The notes below the pieces were generated by a model. It made no database searches. It saw only the letters and a program-made list of their open reading frames with translations, and was not told the origin of the DNA. Source: Akkermansiaceae bacterium UBA5688 (lineage in GTDB: Bacteria > Verrucomicrobiota > Verrucomicrobiia > Verrucomicrobiales > Akkermansiaceae). From it: a stretch of 5,793 nucleotides of DNA. Each line of letters opens with the position of its first letter. Positions within the stretch are counted from its first letter, which is position 1. The stretch lies in contig DIHU01000044.1 of NCBI GenBank assembly GCA_002420315.1, forward strand, positions 1 to 5,793, read 5' to 3'. Position numbers and translations under genes: made by a program. This document shows positions 1 through 5,787 of the stretch, in pieces.

Positions 1-3000
1 GCTGAAGCCAATGAGATCACCATTTCGGATCAAAGCAGGAGTTACATTGGGATTCAGGTCGCGACCTAGGGCATAGGCCATGAGGTTTGTAAGCCCTGAA
101 TTTTCATATTCGGCATTTGGATCAGTGAGCCCGTTCGTGGACATCCATGTCGTAAAGTCGGTATCAGATCCGATAAGCATGGCGTAATCAAAACTAGCTT
201 CGAGAGACTGCTCTATTTCCGTTGAGGCGAAAATACCGCCGGCGCTGAAGGTCGTTCCTTCTGGCAGGATCACTTGGTTTATTTGCGTTGGGCTTCCATC
301 ATTTAACCAGATGAAGTTCAGAAGGTTGCCTTTGCGTTCTAGTCGAATCACTGCCAGATCTGAATTAAGAGCTGGCACATTGGTCATCGTTTCAGAGGTG
401 CCAGAAGGATTCACGCGAATGGAAGCAATGCTGTCTCCGTCCTTAAATCCGATGCCATAGCGGAAACCACTGTCTCCTTGTTGAGCTTCGACAAGTAAGC
501 CGGCGTAGAATTCTCCGTATTGTACTTTCTCGAGCTTGATTTCGGTCTCGAGAGCCCAATTTCCCTCAGGAAGCTGTCGCTTGATCCATGGGTGAAGGAC
601 GTCATTAAGACTCGGAGCATCATTTCCGGCCGGGTTAGCGGCAATGTCAACTCGCGCCCCAAAGACGAGATCACTGCTGCCTGAGCTTGAGTTGTGCACT
701 TCGGCAGCGAAGACATTTGTTCCGCTAACAATTGCAGAAGAGACGTCGAGGACCAGAACGTCTTCGGCAATCTCATCTTCTTGGCTGGAAGGTAGGCCAG
801 TGGCAGGAGTTTTAGAGGTGATTTCTCCGGCTGGAAGGCGAACAGATCCCAGAACTTGGCCATTGAGATAGTAGCGGACTCCGTCATCGACAATATGATC
901 GATGTAGAGTTTTGCTCCAATTGGGTCGCCAGTGAACTCAAACTTATTTCTGAAGTAGTAAGTGATGAGATTGTTGCTTCGGTCGCGCCTTAAGGTTCCG
1001 GTTTGCATGCCAGGGCCAGGAAGCCCGTCTTCGTTAAAGCCGAGAAATCCGGGGCCGGAGTTCCAACTGGAATCATCAAAGTTTGGTTGGGCAAAAATCC
1101 CTGTCAGCTCCTCGTTGGAATCATCATATTTCCAAGTTGCTCCGAAATCGATGTAGTTCACGGCGGGGGGTAGGTCAGGCTCAGGAAGTCCCAGGGGAAC
1201 TTGGCTGACCGGAATATTAATTGTTAAGCGACCCTCATGATCCTGCAGTGAGTAGTGAGCGCCGTTTGACGAGTTATCGTGTTTGGGGGCATTAGAACCA
1301 CTCCAGAAGTTCTCTAGTATGGGATCTCCAAAGTTCGAGAAACCTTGATCAAGATGCACGGAAACGGCTGCCGATTTCGTGCTTGAATTTCCGCTGCCAT
1401 CGCTGGCTTCTGCCGTAAAGACATAGAAACCTGGCTGGGAAAAACTTGCAGTTAGGTTACTGTTATCGATGGCGAAGTTAACGCCAGTATCCGGGAGGAC
1501 GGACCAGTTGATTGTGACTGTTTCTCCTTCCGGGTCAAAAGTTCCTGTGGTGTCCAGCGTGATGGTTTCGTCTAGATTGATTCTTAGTGAGTTTGGAGAT
1601 GAGTCTAGAGCAATTACGGGAGGTGCGTTGCTGGTCTTGGTGATGGTGAATTGAGTCTGTTCGACAACGTTTCCTTCGTGATCGAGTCCTTCGATGCTCA
1701 GGCTGTTGACCCCTTGTTGAAGAACGACACCAGCAAGTTCCCAGGCAGTTGTACTGGTCCAAGAAAATGAGGTTTCATCTTGGCCAACAGCTCGGATCGA
1801 AAAGGCCGTTGGAGGTGAAGTTCCTTCTAAGGTGATGATATCTTCTGAGGTTGGAGTTCTGGGAGTTGTGATAGCAAATGAGGTATTAGCGACATTTGAA
1901 GTGATAAAGTTTCGCGCCATACCTTCTCTTCTGTTGAACCAGTTCGTATAGTGGGATTTTGTCATGTTGATGCCGGAGCCTGAAACTGCGGCGGTTTCCG
2001 CATCCATCCAGGCAAGAGTCCGTGCAGAGTCTTTGGTGTGCTCGTCCAGCAATTTAGTCATGTAGTAATTCATTCGGCGGCGGATGAAGGGGCGATTAAA
2101 ATACGTGTTGACTCCTCTTCTTCCTCCAAGGATGGCCTGGTTACTCCGATCGAAGACTCGGTCTCCATCCCAATGGAGGAGCATCCAGCCATCTCCGTCT
2201 TTTGGTCGGAAAAAGTAGGCGTTCTTGCCTCGGTCTACCGTGATCGTATCCCAGTCCCCATCGTATCCACGAACGACTGCGTTCAGAGCTAACATGTCAG
2301 GATTGGTTATCCGACTTAGAGTTGTTTCATCTGTCTTGTTTTCATCAAGCATGCGTGTGAGCTCGATAAAGTTACCGTAGTCGTAGTCCGACTCCCGGGT
2401 GCGCATTAGCCATTCGCTATGATAGGCGACCGGGTTCCCGGTATCCTTGTAGGCCCAATCGGCGTTTCGGCTTTGGCGTGCATTTCCATCATCACTGGTG
2501 AAGCGCCATTCGTCGTCGATTCTAAGTAAAGTGCCTTTACTACCGTTCTTGAAATTTCGTTTTAGAAAATCGTTTGAGATGGGTTCGTGACTTTCGCGAA
2601 GGTTGAATCGGCCGTTATTAATAACGGTGTGAGTATATTCCATCTCGTTAACTGGATGGCCGAGTTGATAGAGAAAATAGCGAGCGATACGATCGTCGTA
2701 AAAGCGGGGAGTACCGCTTCCTTGGGGAGTGCCTGAAGCGTCAATAACGCTGCGCCGTCTTCCCCGGAAAAGACGGTCTCCTGGGAGCTTCCATTTTCCA
2801 TGGTCAATGTTAGCATCAGTCGCCCTAGTGAAGGGGCTTCCGCTTTTCCGAATCTCAGCATTGTAGTAAATCTCGCTTTCGTTCGCGATAAAAGTCGCAT
2901 TGAAGAATTGGTTGGAAGGGCGGGGGAAATTGTAGTTGAAGGTTGGCCCTCCACCAATGTTGGAGTTTAGCGCTTGGCGATCGTAGTTTGAGACGATGAA

Positions 3001-5787
3001 TCTTTCCTGTAGGAGGATGTTCGGCATCTCACGGCTGTCTACGATCCACATTGCGGGGCGCTCAGCACCAAATTTAGGTTGGGTCGTGGTCGTATTGCCC
3101 GAGGTCGCTTCCACATAGAATTGAGTGATTTGATTATTCGAAGTGTTCTGGCTGACGGTGGCACTGTAGACTCCGCCTCCTTGATCAGTCATAGTGGTGC
3201 GTCTCCAAGTTTCGTCTCCAGAATTGCTATCGAGCCTATGAACAAGAGTAACCGAGGTCAGTGGCCCGGCGGACTCGATACTCGATGTCACGGTGACCGG
3301 GTTGCCTGGTTTTGGAACAACCGGGCTGTGGATGACACCAGTAACGGTCGGCGCGGGAGCAGCCAATAGTGTGGAATTGGCAGCCCCCGGAGTCCCCAGA
3401 TTATTAGGAATCGGAAGAAGGAAAGTCGTGCCAAATCCGTGATCGAGAGTTTGGAAAATAATCCGTGATTTTCCGCTTACCCAACGCCCGTCAAAAGATA
3501 GAGTGTAGCTTTGATCGAACACGGGAGATGTTGCGAAATCTACTTCTGCGCGATTGCCTTTGTTATCGCCGTGGCCCGTTGAAATCAGATTTAATTTTCT
3601 TCCGTCAAAAAAGCTTTGGTAGTGTGTCCCTTGGCAAACCCACCCTTGGCTGCTGGCACTGGATTGCGACATGACGGCGGGATTCCTGAGGAGGTTTGAA
3701 CCCGAGTTGTTGAGGGTGACCGAGATATTTTCAAGAATAACATGGGAATCTCCGACTAGGTGAGTGTGGAGCTCCTGACCGCTTCTGAGTGGTAACCAAT
3801 AGGAGCGGTCGAAGTTTCCTGTGTAAGTAAATTTTTGCATGGTGGACTTATTGCTCTCGTCGCTATCATCCCAGGCGCTATTTATATTGTTATTCATACT
3901 AGGATGGCGGAGCTCCATACTGCTGCCGTCGCCATCGGCCAGATTTGGCCAATCTCCTTCTGGGAGGTAGTCGACTTCGTCGACAAGATTTCCGTTCTCA
4001 TCTTCGATTCTGATGAGTTCGCCACCATCTCTTAAACCACCTCGCCAATTTCCAACAATGGAAATATTGCCATGTGCTGCAGTGAGGCACTCTTGATCAG
4101 CGGCGATGACTAGATATCCACCGGGTCCAATAGTAGTATTATCTGGGAAATCGAAGCGGACCCCGTCGCTGATTCGCCACCCGGTCAAGTTGATCGTGTC
4201 GGTTCCACGATTGTAGAGTTCGATATATTCGGCGGTGCCATGATCAGAGGGCGAATCGTACATAATCTCATTAATGACGATCGAGCTTTGGCGGGAAACG
4301 GGATCGTTTGGTGAGTCACGGGTGTGTCCGGCTCCGCCAAACCATTCCTCGCCAACCGGAAAGGATTGGAAGGTTTCCTCGCTGTTGTCTCGGTCAAGAC
4401 GCACGGCATCTATGACGGAGTTGCCTTGAATGAGGAAAAGGTCAACGTCACCATTTTCGTCGACCTCGAGAGTTAGGGGAACGCTGAGGTATCCTCCGGC
4501 GGCCACGCTGCCGCTCAGATCGACTGCATTTTTGAAGGACCTTGTGGTAGCAAGGGCCATGCCCGATAAGGACACTCTGGAATTTCCGGGGGCATGAAGT
4601 TCGATCCAGTCGATCTGGTCGTCTTCGCTAAAGTGAATCTCACTGATGACGAGATTCGACAAGGGGGAGCTAAGTGATTCAGTTGCTGTGATACTAATAT
4701 TCGCGCCAAAGGCGATGTCAGAGCTGCCAGCGGCTCGGTTATGAACTTCGACTGCCAGGACATTCCGTCCAGTTCGAAGCGCAGAGCTAATGTCTATGCC
4801 GGAAGCGATCTCAGCTAACTCCTGCCATTCGCGGCCCGAGCTAGCAGGAGTCTCAAAATTGATGGCGCCTGAGGGCATATTAAAGCGAGTGATCTCTTTC
4901 CCGTTAAGATAGAAAATTACGCCATCGTCCAAGTGAGATTCGATGTCGATCATTGCGCTGGAGAAGAGTCCGTCGAATTGAAATTCGGAACGTAAATAGT
5001 AGGTGAATCTGCCGCCGGTGGTCCATGGAGTATTAAATGGGTCAGCGGAGTTTCTCCCAAAAACACCTGCGCCTTCAGACCAGCTATCGTCGTTAAAATC
5101 GGACTCGCGCCATTCGGTGCCGCGGTCCAGATTTGCAGTATTCTGGTCATATTTCCAAGTAGAGGTGGTTTCTGCTATTTCGGTCGTAAAAGTTGGAAGG
5201 TCGCCTTCGGTAGCTGGCCCTCTCCCAGGAGTCCCGCCCGGTTGGGCGCTAGCTTCCCAGTTACGCCATTCGCCATTGGAGAGATTGGGATTGGTTCGGG
5301 TGAGAGTGTGACCGGTCCCATCGGCTGCGGCAGGCCATTTCCCGCCATCGTTGTATTCGATCGTGGTCATAACAACTCCGTTCTTATCACTCAGCGTGAG
5401 TTTTTCTCCGGAATTGGAAAGGGCACCGCTATAGGGTCCGAATATGCGGGTATCTTCAGGAATATTGGGATAAGCTTCTCGCAAGGTTGCCTCGTCGACT
5501 GGCGAAACCAAAATAGTCTCAAATTGTTTTAAGATATGAGCGCTAGTGTTTGCCGCGTTAAAATCTGGGAAGGTGTAGTCGATGCCATCCGAGAAATACC
5601 ATTTCCCCATATCGAGTGGAGTTCCCGTATTGTTGGTGATTTCCACAAAATCTGGGTCACCTGCTTTGGCATTATATTGTATTTCGGTGAAAATGACTTG
5701 CTCTGCAGCGGCCGGAATCAGACTTAAAGTAGCGCAAATTCCGGATAGAAATAGTAATTTGAGAGCGGTTGTGTGCTTGGATTTCAT
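1..5787 (-). CDS. Giant secreted lamin-tail / CotH-kinase multidomain protein (3'-truncated by window edge)
   Basis: One uninterrupted minus-strand frame of 1929 codons covers the window and has no stop before base 1, so the C-terminus is missing. The ATG at 5785-5787 is chosen because it begins a clear signal peptide; the next in-frame Met (residue 60) would remove it and half of the first lamin-tail domain. Only 6 bases precede the ATG, so the ribosome binding site and promoter cannot be seen and an upstream start is not formally excluded. The protein is a chain of beta-rich extracellular modules around a CotH-type kinase domain (about 921-1298): three lamin-tail domains, two copies of a galactose-binding-like module, Ig- and PKD-like domains and a concanavalin-like sandwich. 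Only three cysteines were seen (18, 567, 718). The architecture is typical of Verrucomicrobiota and Planctomycetota secreted proteins. The family assignment is firm. The molecular function (protein phosphorylation outside the cytoplasm, adhesion or matrix assembly) is inferred. From the family pattern I expect roughly 80-120 more residues beyond the window. Confidence 0.95.
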   Translation of the reverse strand, partial: MKSKHTTALKLLFLSGICATLSLIPAAAEQVIFTEIQYNAKAGDPDFVEITNNTGTPLDMGKWYFSDGIDYTFPDFNAANTSAHILKQFETILVSPVDEATLREAYPNIPEDTRIFGPYSGALSNSGEKLTLSDKNGVVMTTIEYNDGGKWPAAADGTGHTLTRTNPNLSNGEWRNWEASAQPGGTPGRGPATEGDLPTFTTEIAETTSTWKYDQNTANLDRGTEWRESDFNDDSWSEGAGVFGRNSADPFNTPWTTGGRFTYYLRSEFQFDGLFSSAMIDIESHLDDGVIFYLNGKEITRFNMPSGAINFETPASSGREWQELAEIASGIDISSALRTGRNVLAVEVHNRAAGSSDIAFGANISITATESLSSPLSNLVISEIHFSEDDQIDWIELHAPGNSRVSLSGMALATTRSFKNAVDLSGSVAAGGYLSVPLTLEVDENGDVDLFLIQGNSVIDAVRLDRDNSEETFQSFPVGEEWFGGAGHTRDSPNDPVSRQSSIVINEIMYDSPSDHGTAEYIELYNRGTDTINLTGWRISDGVRFDFPDNTTIGPGGYLVIAADQECLTAAHGNISIVGNWRGGLRDGGELIRIEDENGNLVDEVDYLPEGDWPNLADGDGSSMELRHPSMNNNINSAWDDSDESNKSTMQKFTYTGNFDRSYWLPLRSGQELHTHLVGDSHVILENISVTLNNSGSNLLRNPAVMSQSSASSQGWVCQGTHYQSFFDGRKLNLISTGHGDNKGNRAEVDFATSPVFDQSYTLSFDGRWVSGKSRIIFQTLDHGFGTTFLLPIPNNLGTPGAANSTLLAAPAPTVTGVIHSPVVPKPGNPVTVTSSIESAGPLTSVTLVHRLDSNSGDETWRRTTMTDQGGGVYSATVSQNTSNNQITQFYVEATSGNTTTTQPKFGAERPAMWIVDSREMPNILLQERFIVSNYDRQALNSNIGGGPTFNYNFPRPSNQFFNATFIANESEIYYNAEIRKSGSPFTRATDANIDHGKWKLPGDRLFRGRRRSVIDASGTPQGSGTPRFYDDRIARYFLYQLGHPVNEMEYTHTVINNGRFNLRESHEPISNDFLKRNFKNGSKGTLLRIDDEWRFTSDDGNARQSRNADWAYKDTGNPVAYHSEWLMRTRESDYDYGNFIELTRMLDENKTDETTLSRITNPDMLALNAVVRGYDGDWDTITVDRGKNAYFFRPKDGDGWMLLHWDGDRVFDRSNQAILGGRRGVNTYFNRPFIRRRMNYYMTKLLDEHTKDSARTLAWMDAETAAVSGSGINMTKSHYTNWFNRREGMARNFITSNVANTSFAITTPRTPTSEDIITLEGTSPPTAFSIRAVGQDETSFSWTSTTAWELAGVVLQQGVNSLSIEGLDHEGNVVEQTQFTITKTSNAPPVIALDSSPNSLRINLDETITLDTTGTFDPEGETVTINWSVLPDTGVNFAIDNSNLTASFSQPGFYVFTAEASDGSGNSSTKSAAVSVHLDQGFSNFGDPILENFWSGSNAPKHDNSSNGAHYSLQDHEGRLTINIPVSQVPLGLPEPDLPPAVNYIDFGATWKYDDSNEELTGIFAQPNFDDSSWNSGPGFLGFNEDGLPGPGMQTGTLRRDRSNNLITYYFRNKFEFTGDPIGAKLYIDHIVDDGVRYYLNGQVLGSVRLPAGEITSKTPATGLPSSQEDEIAEDVLVLDVSSAIVSGTNVFAAEVHNSSSGSSDLVFGARVDIAANPAGNDAPSLNDVLHPWIKRQLPEGNWALETEIKLEKVQYGEFYAGLLVEAQQGDSGFRYGIGFKDGDSIASIRVNPSGTSETMTNVPALNSDLAVIRLERKGNLLNFIWLNDGSPTQINQVILPEGTTFSAGGIFASTEIEQSLEASFDYAMLIGSDTDFTTWMSTNGLTDPNAEYENSGLTNLMAYALGRDLNPNVTPALIRNGDLIGFS
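46..162 (-). other. GLTNL..YALG segment starting the C-terminal region (residues about 1876-1914)
   Basis: TDFTTWMSTNGLTDPNAEYENSGLTNLMAYALGRDLNPN is split across residues 1876-1914. It matches the 'F..W....GLTDPNADPDGDGLTNL.EYALG.DP' signature found near the C-termini of many secreted Verrucomicrobiota proteins. The normal calcium-loop-like DPDGDG is altered to EYENSG. In relatives this segment precedes a final beta-rich domain of about 100 residues, which would lie beyond base 1. The last visible residues (ALIRNGDLIGFS, 1918-1929) look like the start of that domain. Confidence 0.7.
169..618 (-). other. Concanavalin-like (DUF1349/LamG-like) beta-sandwich, second part (residues about 1724-1873)
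   Basis: The segment reads APSLNDVLHPWIKRQLPEGNWALETEIKLEKV, then YAGLLVEAQQGDSGFRYGIGFKDG, AVIRLERKGNLLNFIWLNDG, FSAGGIFASTEIEQSLEASFDYAMLIG. The sequence 'G.W..ET.I.......Y.AGLLVE......Y.IG.......I.L.R.GN...F......GGI.......A.FDY..I' is characteristic of DUF1349/LamG-like concanavalin folds, often glycan-binding. The N-terminal strands expected just before are absent here but present at 1483-1530. The two parts together, about 198 residues, match one complete domain. Confidence 0.65.
634..1155 (-). repeat. Galactose-binding-like beta-sandwich module, copy 2 (residues about 1545-1718)
   Basis: This is the second copy of the module at residues 207-370. Matching landmarks are ATWKYDD (1550-1556), FDDSSW..GPGFLGF (from 1570), YYFRNKFEF, VDDGVRYYLNG (1633-1643), RLPAGEI, then NVFAAEVHN (1691-1699) and GSSDLVFGA (1703-1711). 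At DNA level only short stretches are identical (14 bases around the TWKYD codons), so the duplication is old or the copies arrived separately. It lies between the two parts of a concanavalin-like sandwich and looks like a nested insertion. Role inferred: ligand binding or structural. Confidence 0.8.
1198..1341 (-). other. Concanavalin-like (DUF1349/LamG-like) beta-sandwich, first part (residues about 1483-1530)
   Basis: FSNFGDPILENFWSGSNA, AHYSLQDHEGRL and TINIPVSQV resemble the opening strands of DUF1349/LamG-like sandwiches ('ld..W........sl.dG.L.i'). The segment is only about 48 residues and lacks the rest of the fold. The missing strands resume about 190 residues later (1724-1873), after copy 2 of the galactose-binding-like module. 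A Pro-rich linker (PLGLPEPDLPPAV) joins this part to that module. Confidence 0.55.
1348..1626 (-). other. PKD/cadherin-like domain (residues about 1388-1480)
   Basis: APPVIALDSSPNSL opens the domain. DETITLDTTGTFDPEGETVTINWSV follows the 'D.DGD.L.Y.W.V' theme of PKD and cadherin-like repeats, and FSQPGFYVFTAEASDGSGNSSTKSAAVSV is the classic PKD ending 'PG.Y...L.A.DG.G....A.V.V'. PKD-like domains serve as extended spacers or protein- and glycan-contact modules in extracellular proteins. The identification rests on these end motifs, and the domain length of about 93 residues fits. Confidence 0.75.
1627..1893 (-). other. Ig-like domain after CotH (residues about 1299-1387)
   Basis: The region has PTSEDIITLEGTSPPTAFSI, then TSFSWTSTTAWELAGVVLQQGVNSLSIEGLDHEGNVVEQTQFTITK. 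The 'W......A.V.L..G.N.L.I.G.D..G......T.TI' pattern is the Ig-like spacer that commonly follows CotH in secreted LTD-CotH proteins. Its role is probably structural. It is followed directly by the NAPPVI start of the next domain. Confidence 0.65.
1894..3027 (-). other. CotH-type atypical protein kinase domain (residues about 921-1298)
   Basis: The CotH family are atypical, kinase-fold enzymes; Bacillus subtilis CotH phosphorylates spore-coat proteins. Visible hallmarks in order are: the N-lobe strand IYYNAEIRKSGSPFTR (973-988), matching the 'R..G.S' segment; YDDRIARYFLYQLG.PVNE; GRFNLRESHEPISNDFLKRNF (1059-1079, Glu1065), equivalent to the 'Y.G.Y.L.E....FL..F' motif; LRIDDEWRF (1088-1096); YHSEWLMRT (1122-1130); the catalytic-loop region RGYDGDWD..TVDRGKN (1173-1189); and the metal-binding strand MLLHWDGDRVFD (1202-1213). 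Candidate catalytic residues are Asp1178, Asp1180 or Asp1185 with Asn1189; candidate metal ligands are Asp1207 and Asp1209. The domain sits after a signal peptide, so any kinase activity would be outside the cytoplasm. Family identity is strong. Activity is unproven, because the usual HN and WDLD motifs appear as KN and WDGD. Confidence 0.85.
3079..3357 (-). other. Ig/FN3-like domain preceding CotH (residues about 811-903)
   Basis: A Pro/Ala linker (LLAAPAPTV) opens a beta-sandwich of about 90 residues: VTGVIHSPVVPKPGNPVTVTSSIES, then LTSVTLVHRLDS, TWRRTTMTDQGGGVYSATV and ITQFYVEATSGN. This is the pattern 'V......P..G..VTVT..V......V.L.Y......W....M.D...G.Y.A.I.......YYVEA.D' seen in the Ig-like domain that usually lies just before CotH in LTD-CotH proteins. 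It probably positions the kinase domain. The DDG/GDG loop usual in that family is reduced here to DQGGG. Confidence 0.7.
3373..3840 (-). other. Predicted beta-sandwich region before the CotH domain (residues about 650-805)
   Basis: The segment is rich in alternating hydrophobic residues and resembles a carbohydrate-binding jelly roll. Recognisable pieces are VILENISVTL.NSG.NLLRNP, GWVCQGTHYQSFFDG (Cys718), STGHGDNKGNRAEVDF (736-751), YTLSFDGRWVSGKSRIIFQTLDH and the closing NLGTPGAANS (796-805). The RWVSG..R.I.QT.DH and NLGTPGA.NS stretches recur between the LTD and the Ig/CotH domains of similar secreted proteins, as I recall the family. I cannot assign a named domain with certainty; a galactose-binding-like fold is the best guess. 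Ligand unknown. Confidence 0.55.
3844..4287 (-). other. Lamin-tail domain 3 (LTD, residues about 501-648)
   Basis: This is the best-conserved LTD of the protein. It has IVINEIMYDSPSD (503-515), AEYIELYNRG (519-528), INLTGWRISDGVRFDFPD (532-549, core Trp537), IGPGGYLVIAADQECL (ending near Cys567), then LRDGGELIRIEDENGNLVDEVDY (to Tyr607) and EGDWP (610-614). It closes with GDGSSMELRHPSMNNN, the 'GSSMELR.P' tail usual for LTDs in CotH-containing secreted proteins. It precedes a galactose-binding-like region, an Ig-like domain and the CotH domain, the same order I recall for related proteins of Verrucomicrobiota. Confidence 0.9.
4303..4653 (-). other. Lamin-tail-like domain 2, divergent (residues about 379-495)
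   Basis: The segment starts with NLVISEIHFSEDD (378-390) and DWIELHAPGN (393-402), matching the first strands and the IEL motif of LTD domains. It continues with SLSGMALAT, AAGGYLSVPL and DLFLIQGNSVIDAVRL, which fit the remaining strands. The conserved Trp of the 'L.GW.L.D' turn is replaced by Met410 (compare Trp63 in domain 1 and Trp537 in domain 3). The domain is also shorter than the other two. It ends in SFPVGEEWFGGAGHTRDSPND. I read it as a diverged lamin-tail domain, possibly structural. Confidence 0.65.
4678..5169 (-). repeat. Galactose-binding-like beta-sandwich module, copy 1 (residues about 207-370)
   Basis: This module has the pattern STWKYD (209-214), FNDDSW..GAGVFG (231-244), YYLRSEFQF (263-271), LDDGVIFYLNG (286-296), R.NMPSG, then NVLAVEVHN (342-350) and GSSDIAFGA (354-362). 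This is a recurring beta-sandwich of the galactose-binding-like type in giant Verrucomicrobiota and Planctomycetota secreted proteins, usually annotated only as hypothetical. A second copy lies at residues 1545-1718 with the same order and spacing: Trp to DDG is 76 residues here and 82 there, and DDG to VHN is 61 and 63. The likely role is ligand binding or structural spacing, which is inference. Confidence 0.8.
5218..5700 (-). other. Lamin-tail domain 1 (LTD, residues about 30-190)
   Basis: This stretch shows the usual bacterial lamin-tail (LTD) signature. The opening strand VIFTEIQYNA (31-40) is followed by DFVEITNNTG (46-55, with Glu49), then a GKWYFSDG turn (61-68) whose Trp63 is the conserved core tryptophan, and a TFPDF strand. 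The C-terminal half has the LSNSGEKLTLSDKNG hairpin, a YNDGGKWP segment, a THTLTR-like HTLTRTNP stretch and an ending in SAQPGGTPGRGP (G188/R189). LTDs are immunoglobulin-fold modules common in secreted bacterial proteins, often next to CotH domains or nucleases. Their binding role is not settled. The domain identity is seen in sequence; its role here is unknown. Confidence 0.85.
5704..5787 (-). other. Sec signal peptide (residues 1-28)
   Basis: The N-terminus has a basic n-region (MKSKH, plus K10), a hydrophobic core (LLFLSGICATLSLI) and a small-residue cleavage site PAAA|E, giving likely signal peptidase I cleavage after Ala28. The mature protein would start at Glu29, directly before the first strand of lamin-tail domain 1. 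This sends the whole protein through Sec to the periplasm, cell surface or medium. Cys18 lies inside the hydrophobic core in the context LSGIC, one residue out of register for a lipobox, so a lipoprotein is unlikely. Confidence 0.9.

Noticed and set aside
411..941. Minus-strand open frame of 176 codons in another frame
   Set aside because: It overlaps the galactose-binding-like and concanavalin-like domains of the main gene out of frame. Its translation is low-complexity Ser/Leu/Thr-rich with no domain pattern, so it is a shadow.
2562..2957. Minus-strand open frame of 131 codons in another frame
   Set aside because: It lies entirely within the CotH domain coding region, out of frame, with no recognisable motif or signal for translation.
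5003..5311. Plus-strand open frame of 102 codons, with similar ones at 3079-3369 and 5242-5532
   Set aside because: These are antisense to well-supported domains of the main gene. Their translations show no family motif and no plausible start context.
5608..5610. Alternative start at the in-frame Met60
   Set aside because: It would delete the signal peptide and the first strands of lamin-tail domain 1, both of which are clearly coded in frame.
5725..5745. Possible lipoprotein signal at Cys18
   Set aside because: The context is LSGIC in the middle of the hydrophobic core, which does not fit L-[AS]-[GA]-C. A PAAA|E signal peptidase I site follows at residue 28.
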